From the NCBI RefSeq assembly GCF_026967475.1, contig NZ_CP114058.1:1612001-1676000 (forward strand): DNA of 64,000 nt, written 5' to 3'. This document shows positions 56,844 through 64,000 of the stretch, in pieces; the stretch's first letter is position 1; every line of letters starts with the position of its first letter. This stretch comes from Rouxiella chamberiensis (lineage in GTDB: Bacteria; Pseudomonadota; Gammaproteobacteria; Enterobacterales; Enterobacteriaceae). Under the pieces are notes generated by a model, which saw only the letters and a list, made by a program, of their open reading frames with translations, was not told the origin of the DNA and searched no databases. The position numbers and the translations under genes were made by a program.

Positions 56844-58325
56844 ATGACGACAGCCTATTCACAGTTACGCGCTACCTTTACCCGCTTGTCGCGATTCACC
56901 CATCTTTCCGCCGTGGCGGGTTGGGACATGCAAACCATGATGCCGCCGGAAGGCAGCAAGGCGCGTTCAGAAGCGCTGGCCGAGCTTAGCGTGCTGCATC
57001 ATCAGATCCTGACCGCCCCCAAAGTCGGCGAATGGCTGGAGCAGGCCACACAGGAAGATCTTAACGACCTCGAGCAATCGAACCTGCGCGAGATGGCGCG
57101 TCAGTATCGGCATTCTGCGCTGCTGCCGGAAAGTCTGGTCGAAGCCAAATCGCTGGCCGGTGCGCGCTGCGAACATGCGTGGCGTCGTCAGCGTCCGGCC
57201 AACGACTGGGAAGGGTTTGCCGACAACCTGCGCGAAGTGGTTAAACTGAGCCGTCAGGAGGCGACTTTGCGCGCCGAAGCCGCCGGTATCAGCCGTTATG
57301 ACGCCCTGCTGGATCTCTACGAACCAGGCATGACCGCACAGAAACTCGACGGCATTTTCGGCGAGCTGAAAAGCTGGTTACCGCAGTTACTGCAAACCGT
57401 GGTCGAAAAGCAGCGCGCGATAGACTTTGTGCAGCCGCACGGGCCGTTTGCAATCGACAAGCAGAAAGCGCTTGGCCTGAACGTGATGAAACGTCTGGGC
57501 TTTAACTTCGACGCGGGCCGTCTGGATATCAGCGCTCACCCGTTCTGCGGCGGCGTGCCGCAGGATGTGCGCATCACCACGCGATACAATGAAAACGAGT
57601 TCATTACCGCGATGATGGGCGTGATTCATGAAACCGGCCACGCGCGTTATGAACAGAATCTGCCAAAAGAGTGGTTAGGCCAGCCTGTCGCCCATGCCCG
57701 TTCGATGGGCGTGCATGAATCGCAAAGCCTGTTGTTTGAAATGCAACTGGGTTGCAGCGAGCGCTTCCTGAAATCCATCTTCCCTCTAGTTATCGAACAG
57801 TTCGGCGAACGCGAAGGACTGGATGTCACCAACTTCATCAACCTGAATCAGCGCGTGCAGCCGGGCCTGATTCGTGTCGATGCCGACGAATTGAGCTACC
57901 CTGCCCACGTTATTCTTCGTTACGAAATCGAGCAGGCGCTGATTGAGGGCGAAATTGAAGTCGAAGATATTCCGGCGCTGTGGAGCAGTAAAATGCAGCA
58001 GTATCTGGGGCTGGATACGGTCGGCAACTACACCAATGGCTGCATGCAGGATATCCACTGGACCGACGGCGGCTTTGGTTACTTCCCGACTTATACGTTG
58101 GGCGCGATGTACGCGGCGCAGTTGTTCCAGACCGCCAACAAGGCGATTCCGACCTTGCAGGATGACATCAGCCGCGGCGACCTCACCGCGTTGTTCCAGT
58201 GGTTGAATCAGAATATCTGGCAGCACGGCAGCCGTTTCTCGACCGATCAGTTGATGAAAAACGCCACCGGCGAGACGCTAAATACCGATTATTTCCGCAA
58301 ACATCTGGAAAGCCGTTATCTCTAA
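56844..58325 (+). CDS. M32 family metallocarboxypeptidase
   Basis: A 493-residue zinc carboxypeptidase of the Taq/Pfu M32 family, cytoplasmic, which removes C-terminal amino acids from peptides. The zinc motif HETGH is in GVIHETGHARYEQ (around residue 260), with the further zinc-ligand helix GVHESQSLLFEMQLG. Other family blocks are AGWDMQTMMPPEGSKARSEAL, the DVRITTRYNENEF loop, and IRVDADELSYPAHVILRYEIE. It follows rstB by 39 bases and may be in the same transcript; a strong terminator follows. Confidence 0.92.
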   Translation: MTTAYSQLRATFTRLSRFTHLSAVAGWDMQTMMPPEGSKARSEALAELSVLHHQILTAPKVGEWLEQATQEDLNDLEQSNLREMARQYRHSALLPESLVEAKSLAGARCEHAWRRQRPANDWEGFADNLREVVKLSRQEATLRAEAAGISRYDALLDLYEPGMTAQKLDGIFGELKSWLPQLLQTVVEKQRAIDFVQPHGPFAIDKQKALGLNVMKRLGFNFDAGRLDISAHPFCGGVPQDVRITTRYNENEFITAMMGVIHETGHARYEQNLPKEWLGQPVAHARSMGVHESQSLLFEMQLGCSERFLKSIFPLVIEQFGEREGLDVTNFINLNQRVQPGLIRVDADELSYPAHVILRYEIEQALIEGEIEVEDIPALWSSKMQQYLGLDTVGNYTNGCMQDIHWTDGGFGYFPTYTLGAMYAAQLFQTANKAIPTLQDDISRGDLTALFQWLNQNIWQHGSRFSTDQLMKNATGETLNTDYFRKHLESRYL

Positions 58326-58408
58326 GGGTGATCGTTGACTGCTGTTGGCACACGCGTTGGCCACCAGAGCTGCCAACCCTTAGGTAAAATTAACCCTTTT
58401 ATCACTTC

Positions 58409-58450
58409 AACCGGGGGCGAATAAAACATTCGCCTCCGGTTTACTTTTAT
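58409..58450 (+). terminator. Rho-independent terminator of the carboxypeptidase gene
   Basis: 14-bp stem with one G-T pair (AACCGGGGGCGAAT / ATTCGCCTCCGGTT), AAAAC loop, then a T-rich tail. Confidence 0.87.
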
Positions 58451-58671
58451 CGCGCGTCGACTGTTTGTCGATGCCGCAACTCCTGGCACTGCCGCCCCGA
58501 AAAATCCCTGAATCGCCCGATAGATCCCGCCGATTTTCAGTTATTTATGTGCTTGCAGGTATCGATAAACTAAACAGGTAACAGTATGTTGTAACTAAGA
58601 AGGGTTCAGGGATGTACACACTCACCCTGAAATAAAGTTAATCACTTGATAATAAAAAGATATGTTCTTTG

Positions 58672-58685
58672 TACATACCGTTACA
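58672..58685 (+). promoter_or_regulatory. RstA box upstream of asr
   Basis: TACATACCGTTACA matches the published RstA consensus TACATNTNGTTACA except for C in place of T at the seventh position. It lies about 107 bases before the asr start, where RstA activates asr in E. coli. rstAB itself lies 2 kb upstream in this window. Confidence 0.8.
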
Positions 58686-58792
58686 CGCCGAAACCAATCA
58701 CTCACGGACAAGCATGACGAACAGGCCTAGTATTCTCCTACCGGCCCCGCAGTGGGGTTGACACTTAAATTAAAATTCTGAGGAATTAATTG

Positions 58793-59422
58793 ATGAAAAA
58801 AGTATTAGCTCTGGTTGTTGCCGCTGCAATGGGCCTGTCTTCTGTGGCTTTCGCTGCTGAAACCACTACCGCTGCGCCTGCTGCCACTACAACAACTGCT
58901 GCTCCAGCAGCTAAAGCTCACGTAGCTAAAAAGCACACCAAAAAGCACGTTGCTCAAAAAGCACAGGCTGCCAAGAAACACGCTAAAAAGCACACTGCCA
59001 AGAAGTCAGTTGCCCAGAAAGCGCAGGCTGCCAAAAAGCATGCTAAAAAACACGCTGCCAAAGCGCCTGTAGCTCAGAAAGCTCAAGCCGCTAAAAAGCA
59101 CGTAAAACACGCTAAAAAGCCAGTTGCACAGAAAGCGCAGGCGGCTAAAAAGCACGCCAAGAAACACGCTGCCAAAGCACCCGTAGCTCAGAAAGCTCAG
59201 GCTGCCAAAAAGCACGTGAAACACGCTAAAAAGCCAGTTGCACAGAAAGCTCAGGCGGCTAAAAAGCACGCCAAGAAACACGCTGCCAAAGCACCAGTTG
59301 CTCAGAAAGCACAGGCTGCCAAAAAGCACGTAAAGCACGCTAAAAAGCCAGTTGCCCAGAAAGCGCAGGCTGCTAAAAAACACGTGAAACACGCTAAAAA
59401 AGCTGCTCCAGCAGCTAAGTAA
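58793..59422 (+). CDS. asr: Acid shock protein Asr, long repeat form
   Basis: A 209-residue periplasmic acid-shock protein, about twice E. coli Asr (102). The signal peptide [22 protein letters not shown] is typical. The rest is an intrinsically disordered Lys/Ala/His-rich array: eight copies of [11 protein letters not shown] alternating with HAKKHAAK and HVKHAKK, i.e. about three 38-residue (114-base) units plus partial ones. The many Lys and His residues buffer or shield periplasmic proteins under acid. Expression is acid- and RstA-controlled (RstA box at 58672). TTG at 58790 is in frame, but ATG 58793 with AGGA is the natural start. Confidence 0.93.
   Translation: MKKVLALVVAAAMGLSSVAFAAETTTAAPAATTTTAAPAAKAHVAKKHTKKHVAQKAQAAKKHAKKHTAKKSVAQKAQAAKKHAKKHAAKAPVAQKAQAAKKHVKHAKKPVAQKAQAAKKHAKKHAAKAPVAQKAQAAKKHVKHAKKPVAQKAQAAKKHAKKHAAKAPVAQKAQAAKKHVKHAKKPVAQKAQAAKKHVKHAKKAAPAAK
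58930..59400 (+). repeat. Tandem repeat array within asr
   Basis: Repeats of period ~114 bases built from shorter units around GTTGCNCAGAAAGCNCAGGC; repeats are nearly identical in DNA as well as protein, which points to recent unequal recombination or slippage. Confidence 0.85.
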
Positions 59423-59471
59423 TAAGTCTTTGTGAGCCACTGGCTTCACTTGTATCTAGACTGATTATTTG

Positions 59472-59497
59472 ACACCCGGTTCGCCGGGTGTTTTTTT
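59472..59497 (+). terminator. Rho-independent terminator of asr
   Basis: Stem ACACCCGG / CCGGGTGT with a UUCG-type TTCG tetraloop, followed by seven T. Confidence 0.92.
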
Positions 59498-59571
59498 AAC
59501 CGGCCCGCTCCCCCGCAGAACTCCTCTCGCAAGGGCGATATAGAAAGGCAATCTTGAGGTATTGATGGACG

Positions 59572-59652
59572 ATGCTGCGACGTTATCTGTTCGAAATCAC
59601 CCTGAGCTCTCTGATTTTATGCGGCCTCATTACACTCTTTTTCTACTTTTAA
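59572..59652 (+). CDS. ydgU: YdgU-like small membrane protein (26 aa)
   Basis: A 26-codon ORF encoding MLRRYLFEITLSSLILCGLI followed by TLFFYF. A short basic, Arg-rich start precedes one hydrophobic membrane helix. E. coli has the 27-residue small membrane protein YdgU in the same position, between asr and ydgD, with similar wording (RYRFE...LILCALI). The gene is far below usual ORF-calling limits. The Shine-Dalgarno is modest (GAGG at 59556, 12 bases upstream; GGAC closer). Function unknown. Confidence 0.72.
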   Translation: MLRRYLFEITLSSLILCGLITLFFYF

Positions 59653-59798
59653 GACGCTATACCCACTTGGCTGCCTCCTCAGATAACTTAAATACAATGA
59701 GTTAACTCAACCTCCGGTTACCTGAACGTTTTTTATAGCTATACTCATCTTCATAATTATTAAATTCAGTCACTCCCCGCACTCAAGGTCAATACGAT

Positions 59799-60650
59799 AT
59801 GCGCATCGCTTTACCGCTCGTCTTGTGCTTTTTCTGCTTCGCGCTTCCCGCTCACGCCGACTCTTCCGCCGCTGACAACGATTCGGATAGTCCTGTGATG
59901 AGTCTCAAGGAAAAAACCGCGCTGTTTTTTGGTCAGGATCACCGCACCCATGTCAGCGATGTCAAAAGCTGGCCATGGCAGGCCATTGGTCAGATTGAAA
60001 CCGCCAGCGGCAACCTTTGTACCGCAACACTGATTTCGGAACATCTCGTTCTGACTGCCGGCCACTGTGTGCTGGCACCGCCGGGAAATCTGGATAAAGT
60101 TATCGCGCTGCGTTTCGTTTCCCAGCATGAAAAATGGCGATATCAGATTACGCATGTCGAAACACTGGTTGATCCGGCACTGGGCAGGAAACTGAAAGCC
60201 GACGGCGAAGGCTGGATTGTGCCGCCGAAAGCCGCCGCCTATGATTTTGCGTTGATACGTATCACGGATATGAAACGCAAGTTACCTATCAAGCCCCTGC
60301 CCCTCTGGGACGGCACCCGAGACGAACTGACCGCCGCCTTGAAAGCCAATGACCGCAAGGTCACGCAGGCAGGGTATCCTGAAGATCATCTCGATGACCT
60401 TTATAGTCATCAGGATTGTCTGATTACCGGCTGGGCGCAGCCTGGCGTGATGTCGCACCGCTGCGACACGCTTCCGGGCGACAGCGGTTCACCGTTACTG
60501 CTCAAGCAAAACGGCGTCTGGTCATTGATTGGCATTCAGAGTTCCGCGCCCGCCGCGCAGGACCGCTATCTGGCCGACAACCGCGCATTGGCGGTGCCGG
60601 CCATCAAAGATGCACTGGTTGAGTTAAGCGATAACCAGTTGGTGCATTGA
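59799..60650 (+). CDS. ydgD: YdgD, secreted trypsin-like serine protease
   Basis: A 283-residue exported protease of the S1 (V8/trypsin-like) class. A signal peptide ends PAHA. The catalytic triad is visible: His in VLTAGHCV, Asp in [10 protein letters not shown] and Ser in [11 protein letters not shown]. The gene order asr-ydgU-ydgD matches E. coli. The physiological substrate is unknown. A perfect hairpin follows. Confidence 0.9.
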   Translation: MRIALPLVLCFFCFALPAHADSSAADNDSDSPVMSLKEKTALFFGQDHRTHVSDVKSWPWQAIGQIETASGNLCTATLISEHLVLTAGHCVLAPPGNLDKVIALRFVSQHEKWRYQITHVETLVDPALGRKLKADGEGWIVPPKAAAYDFALIRITDMKRKLPIKPLPLWDGTRDELTAALKANDRKVTQAGYPEDHLDDLYSHQDCLITGWAQPGVMSHRCDTLPGDSGSPLLLKQNGVWSLIGIQSSAPAAQDRYLADNRALAVPAIKDALVELSDNQLVH

Positions 60651-60656
60651 TTTCAA

Positions 60657-60686
60657 AGATTGGCCGCTCACTCGGGCGGCCAATCT
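60657..60686 (+). terminator. Hairpin after ydgD
   Basis: Perfect 11-bp stem AGATTGGCCGC / GCGGCCAATCT with an 8-base loop; only a short T-poor tail follows. Confidence 0.6.
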
Positions 60687-60876
60687 CTCTTGGCTCCTGT
60701 CTCTTCCCCTCCTACGTTAATTTATACACTCGCTCATCGATTATTGCGGGCGCTGCGTGACAACACATTCCTTTTCATTTTCTCTGCCGTTTTGGCGGAA
60801 AACTTCCTCCCTACTGAATTTCACGTAACTCGATTAGGCTCAAAGCATCACATGAATGACCTGTCGGGAGAGCGCC

Positions 60877-61221
60877 ATGCCAGCCTATGCACGCCCCATG
60901 CCACTGCCTGCCTCTTCATCAAGGCGTTCTTCGACGTCGTCTCAGGGGATGATTTCTCAGGAGGAATTCGAAAGAAGACGGCGTCGGCAAGGCAGTCTGT
61001 ATGGGCTTTCACCGGAAGAAATTGCCGAGCATCGAACCCGGCAATTGCTTAATAGTCTGATGAGCGCCCAACCGCAGACGCCGCAACCGCATGTTGGCAC
61101 GCCGGTGTCACCCTCTCCCGCGCAGACTCAAGACGACGATGCCGACCAGGAAGAAAAACGCACGCCTCGCCGTTACCTAAAAGCGGTCTACGCGGGTTTC
61201 TTCGTCAAAATCTGCCGATGA
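60877..61221 (+). CDS. Ser/Pro-rich protein of unknown function, possibly N-terminal part of the next ORF
   Basis: A 114-residue protein that I do not recognise. The first ~25 residues are rich in Ser, Pro and Ala (MPAYARPMPLPASSSRRSST), then a charged helical stretch (ISQEEFERRRRRQ, EIAEHRTRQLLNSL) and a Pro/Gln-rich linker. Such a composition is typical of type III secretion leader regions, but this is only a resemblance. ATG 60877 has GGGAG six bases upstream. Its stop overlaps the next start (ATGA at 61218). If one A is restored in the AAAA run at 61208-61211, the two ORFs fuse into a single 324-residue protein (FFVKNLPMKLMNSRLVKYF across the join), which I consider at least as likely as two genes. 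Confidence 0.55.
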   Translation: MPAYARPMPLPASSSRRSSTSSQGMISQEEFERRRRRQGSLYGLSPEEIAEHRTRQLLNSLMSAQPQTPQPHVGTPVSPSPAQTQDDDADQEEKRTPRRYLKAVYAGFFVKICR

Positions 61222-61850
61222 AACTGATGAACAGCCGACTGGTAAAATATTTCACCAAACTGCAGGTGCGGCCAAAAGTGCCCGCGGGCAACACCTACAA
61301 GTCTTCGGGCGATTTTAAAATCAAAAGCATTTCGCCCGCCGATGCCGTGAAGATAAGTAGCGGTTATGCTGCCATGGCCACGAGTTACCGAACAAGGTTG
61401 CAGACACAGAATATCGATGACGGCGTGAAGGTGAACATTCGCAAATCTGAGGAAATAAACGACTACATTAAGAAAGTCGCCGATATTTATAATCAAAAAA
61501 ACAGTGAAAGAGAGACGGCGCATTTTTATATGCTGAAAAAGAAAAAAGACAGCGACCCTTTTGCCATTGCCGTGATTTCGGATTACGACGGAGTCATGAA
61601 TGTGCGAGGCGTCGCGATACATCCTTCTGCAATGCTCGCGCGGCTTGAGCCGGATAAACGACAGGAAGTGGAAACGCATCTCGGCATTTCCATCGGCAAA
61701 TACGATGTCAAAGGGTTGGGAACGGCGATATCCCTGCTGGCGTCCATTGCGACGTCAAGAAAGAACAAGAATATTCATAGTGTCGTGACCAACGCCGTGA
61801 ATCCCCTCAGCGCCAGAATATTTGAAAAAACGGTGGGAGGGAAACTCTGA
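61218..61850 (+). CDS. Unknown protein with GNAT-like C-terminal half
   Basis: A 210-residue frame overlapping the previous one by ATGA. The C-terminal half resembles a GNAT acetyltransferase core: VRGVAIHPSAMLARLEPD, then GKYDVKGLGTAISLLASIA in the acetyl-CoA loop position and VVTNAVNPLSARIFEKTVGGKL in the usual closing helix-strand. The loop lacks a clear Q-x-x-G-x-G, so activity is uncertain. With the preceding Ser/Pro-rich ORF it may form one protein. Local context, between ydgD and hrpA, is not syntenic with E. coli, suggesting acquisition. A bidirectional terminator follows. Confidence 0.55.
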   Translation: MKLMNSRLVKYFTKLQVRPKVPAGNTYKSSGDFKIKSISPADAVKISSGYAAMATSYRTRLQTQNIDDGVKVNIRKSEEINDYIKKVADIYNQKNSERETAHFYMLKKKKDSDPFAIAVISDYDGVMNVRGVAIHPSAMLARLEPDKRQEVETHLGISIGKYDVKGLGTAISLLASIATSRKNKNIHSVVTNAVNPLSARIFEKTVGGKL

Positions 61851-61874
61851 GTTCCTCCTCCTACCGTTTTGATG
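61827..61874. terminator. Bidirectional terminator before hrpA end
   Basis: 14-bp stem with one G-T pair (AAAACGGTGGGAGG / CCTCCTACCGTTTT), T-runs on both strands; overlaps the last codons of the GNAT-like ORF. Confidence 0.85.
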
Positions 61875-61892
61875 CAGAGTCAAATCCGGCAG

Positions 61893-64000
61893 TTAGCCTA
61901 GCTGCTCCATGGTCTGCACGATGCGTTTATCTGAAATCGGATACGGCGTGCCGAGCTGCTGGGCAAAGTAACTAACCCTAAGCTCTTCAATCATCCAGCG
62001 GACTTCCTGCACCTCTTCGCTGGCCTGACGTACTGGCGGCAGTTTATTAAACCACTGCTGCCATTTCTGCTGCACGCTGTCGACCTTCAGCATCTGGGCG
62101 CGATCGCGGTGCGGATCAACCGGCAGTTTGTCCATGCGTCTTTCGATAGCCTGAAGATAACGCAGGGTGTCGCCAAGGCGCTTCCAGCCGTTTTGCGTCA
62201 CGAAACCGCGATAGACCAGCCCCGACATCTGCGCCTTGATATCGGACAGCGCCAGCGCCATCGTCATGTCAATCCGCCCTTTCAGGCGCTTGTTGATACT
62301 AAATACCGCCGTCAGAATCTGCTCGACCTGCGTGGCAATCTCAACAACCGCATCATTAAGGTTGGCTCGCACGTGTTCATGAAGTTTGGCGAAACCTTCC
62401 TCTGTCCATGCCGGCCCGCCGAATTCAGCAACAAGCTTGTCGATGCCGCAGGAAATACAGTCATCAATCAAATCCAGCACCTTGCCGTAAGGGTTGAAAT
62501 ACAGCCCAAGCTTGGCCTTGTTCGGCAGTTTCTCGTGCAGATATTTGATAGGCGAAGGAATATTCAGCAGCAGCAAGCGGCGTGTGCCGCGCCACATCGC
62601 CTGCGACTGTTCCAGTTCGCTGTCAAACAGCTTGATGGCGATGGCGTCTTTTTCGTCGACCAGCGCCGGATACGCCTTGACCTGATACCCGTTGCGCTTT
62701 TGCTCATAGCAGTCCGGCAGCGTTCCGAAACTCCAGACGTGCAGATTACTCTGTTCGATTCCATCATCCGCAACCGCCGACAGCGTCTGCTGCACCTGCT
62801 CCTTCAACGTCGATTTCAACGCCGTCAGGCTTTTGCCTTCGCGCAGCGTCTTGTTTTTGTCATCAACCACGCGGAAGGTCATGCGCAGATGGTCCGGCAC
62901 CTGTGCCAACTGCCAATCTTCACGTGACACCGTCACGCCTGTCATGCGGCGCAATTCGCGCTCCATGGACTCAAGCAGTGGCAACTCGAACGGCGTGGCG
63001 CGCCCGAGGAAGGCATCGGCATAGTTTGGCGCAGGCACAAAGTTGCGGCGCACGGGCTTTGGCAGAGACCTGATTAACGCCATCACCAGTTCGCGACGAA
63101 TGCCCGGAATCTGCCAGTCAAAACCGGTTTCTTCAATCTGGTTGAGCAGCGGCAGCGGAATGTGTACGGTGACGCCGTCGGCTTCCGTACCGGGTTCAAA
63201 CTGATAGGTGACGCGCAGCTTGATGTTGCCCTGATGCCAGAAATTCGGGTAGTCGTGGGCGCTGATTTTACCCGCACCCTCTTTGATAAGCATGCTCTTT
63301 TCAAAGTTCAGACTGTCAGCAGGCTGGGTCTTCCACCAGGTGTCGAAATGCCTGCCTGACACCACCTCATGTCCGATTCGCTGGTCATAAAACTGGAACA
63401 GCGTCTCTTCGTCGACCAGAATATCGCGACGACGTGACTTGTGCTCAAGCTCCTCGACTTCGCTGCGCAGACGCAGGTTTTCACGGAAGAAGGCATGGCG
63501 GGTTTGCCAGTCGCCTTCCACCAGCGCATGGCGGATAAACAGCTCGCGCGAGACCTGCGGATCGATACTGCCGTAGTTGACGCGTCTTGCCATGACAATG
63601 GGCAGGCCAAACAGCGTTACCTTTTCCGTTGCCATCACGGCACCCTGCGCTTTTTCCCAATGCGGCTCGCTGTAGCTGTATTTGACCAGATGTTTAGCCA
63701 GCGGCTCTATCCATTCGGGTTCAATTTTCGCGGCAATACGCCCCCAAAGGCGGCTGGTTTCCACCAATTCGGCGACAATGGCCCATTTCGGCGGTTTCTT
63801 GAATAATCCGGACCCCGGGAAAATCGCAAAGCGGGCATTACGCGCACCGGTAAACTCCTGCTTTTCGACATCTTTCTGCCCGATGTGCGACAGCAGGCCG
63901 GTCAGCAACGCGCAGTGTACGCTGCGATAGTCGGCGGCGGTGCTGTTGATGCGCAGGCCAAGCTCCTTCACAACCTGACGAAGCTGGGTATAGATGTCCT
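61893..64000 (-). CDS. hrpA: ATP-dependent RNA helicase HrpA, C-terminal part (5' end beyond window)
   Basis: About 702 C-terminal codons; the frame is open to the window edge (upstream residues DIYTQLRQVVKEL), so the DEAH helicase core lies to the right. The visible part is the HrpA-specific C-terminal region (HA2/OB-fold remainder and DUF3418): GARNARFAIFPGSGLFKKPPKW, LVETSRLWGRIAAKI, ELEHKSRRRDILVDEETLF, KPVRRNFVPAPNYADAFLGR and SDKRIVQTMEQLG at the end, all as in E. coli. HrpA resolves stalled translation/fimbrial mRNA processing in E. coli. Confidence 0.95.
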   Translation of the reverse strand, partial: DIYTQLRQVVKELGLRINSTAADYRSVHCALLTGLLSHIGQKDVEKQEFTGARNARFAIFPGSGLFKKPPKWAIVAELVETSRLWGRIAAKIEPEWIEPLAKHLVKYSYSEPHWEKAQGAVMATEKVTLFGLPIVMARRVNYGSIDPQVSRELFIRHALVEGDWQTRHAFFRENLRLRSEVEELEHKSRRRDILVDEETLFQFYDQRIGHEVVSGRHFDTWWKTQPADSLNFEKSMLIKEGAGKISAHDYPNFWHQGNIKLRVTYQFEPGTEADGVTVHIPLPLLNQIEETGFDWQIPGIRRELVMALIRSLPKPVRRNFVPAPNYADAFLGRATPFELPLLESMERELRRMTGVTVSREDWQLAQVPDHLRMTFRVVDDKNKTLREGKSLTALKSTLKEQVQQTLSAVADDGIEQSNLHVWSFGTLPDCYEQKRNGYQVKAYPALVDEKDAIAIKLFDSELEQSQAMWRGTRRLLLLNIPSPIKYLHEKLPNKAKLGLYFNPYGKVLDLIDDCISCGIDKLVAEFGGPAWTEEGFAKLHEHVRANLNDAVVEIATQVEQILTAVFSINKRLKGRIDMTMALALSDIKAQMSGLVYRGFVTQNGWKRLGDTLRYLQAIERRMDKLPVDPHRDRAQMLKVDSVQQKWQQWFNKLPPVRQASEEVQEVRWMIEELRVSYFAQQLGTPYPISDKRIVQTMEQLG

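Larger units (their letters stand above)
58326..58792. other. Region between the carboxypeptidase gene and asr
   Basis: About 465 bases. It holds the carboxypeptidase terminator, a RstA box and the asr promoter; no gene is seen. A TATTCT at 58731 is a possible -10 element for asr, with no convincing -35, consistent with an activator-dependent promoter. Confidence 0.6.

Noticed and set aside
58758..58786. TTGACA before asr as a -35 element
   Set aside because: A -10 at normal spacing would fall on the ribosome-binding site; the sequence there (AGGAAT) is the Shine-Dalgarno.
58936..59400. Regularly spaced repeats that could suggest a CRISPR-like array
   Set aside because: The repeats are in-frame codons of the asr gene, with no unique spacers and no cas genes.

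Overview
The window reads as chromosomal DNA of an enterobacterium, most likely a Yersiniaceae-type genus (Rahnella, Ewingella, Rouxiella or Serratia neighbourhood). The basis is gene families and order: smrA, fnr-uspE, pntAB-ydgH, rstAB, asr-ydgU-ydgD and hrpA are all recognisable and largely collinear with the equivalent Escherichia coli regions. Between these backbone blocks lie accessory catabolic, transport and regulatory modules. I see no rRNA, tRNA, CRISPR array, prophage or transposase.

Layout. 1-5.4 kb: start of a cytochrome bd oxidase subunit I (minus), a secreted GlcG/HbpS-like protein, a BLUF-EAL blue-light protein, an EmrE-type pump, an FCD regulator and an unknown membrane protein. 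5.5-11.4 kb: a five-gene minus-strand operon (polar amino-acid ABC transporter, NtaA/SnaA-type monooxygenase, flavin reductase) with a divergent LysR gene, probably for an S-modified amino acid. 11.4-17.1 kb: an SDR-like gene, a FbpABC-type ABC transporter and a beta-hydroxyacid dehydrogenase. 17.3-21.3 kb: TonB-dependent siderophore receptor convergent with a periplasmic siderophore-binding protein, the latter with a very good Fur box. 22-24 kb: MFS drug pump and yjbD. 24-29.5 kb: sulfur module (triple rhodanese, sulfonate-type monooxygenase, SsuA-like binding protein, cbl) interrupted by a non-coding ~935-bp giant imperfect inverted repeat. 29.7-36 kb: 2-hydroxyacid dehydrogenase, TreX/GlgX debranching enzyme, PbpG-like protein, apbE, smrA. 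36.3-38.4 kb: a phosphatase/synthase pair predicted to make glucosylglycerate. 39-45.6 kb: fnr, uspE, pntAB, ydgH. 45.7-54 kb: sugar operon (isomerase, split transketolase, ABC importer with DUF2291 lipoprotein) facing its SorC-type regulator, with the same 14-bp palindrome in front of two of its genes. 54.7-64 kb: rstAB, M32 carboxypeptidase, asr with a RstA box, ydgU, ydgD, an effector-like two-ORF locus and the C-terminal part of hrpA.

A recurring feature is single-base frameshifts (at least eleven, mostly in short homopolymers) that break otherwise perfectly conserved genes, including fnr, pntB, rstA and rstB. In each case restoring one base gives the length expected for the family, so I treat them as probable sequence errors and give the reconstructed extents, not as pseudogenes.
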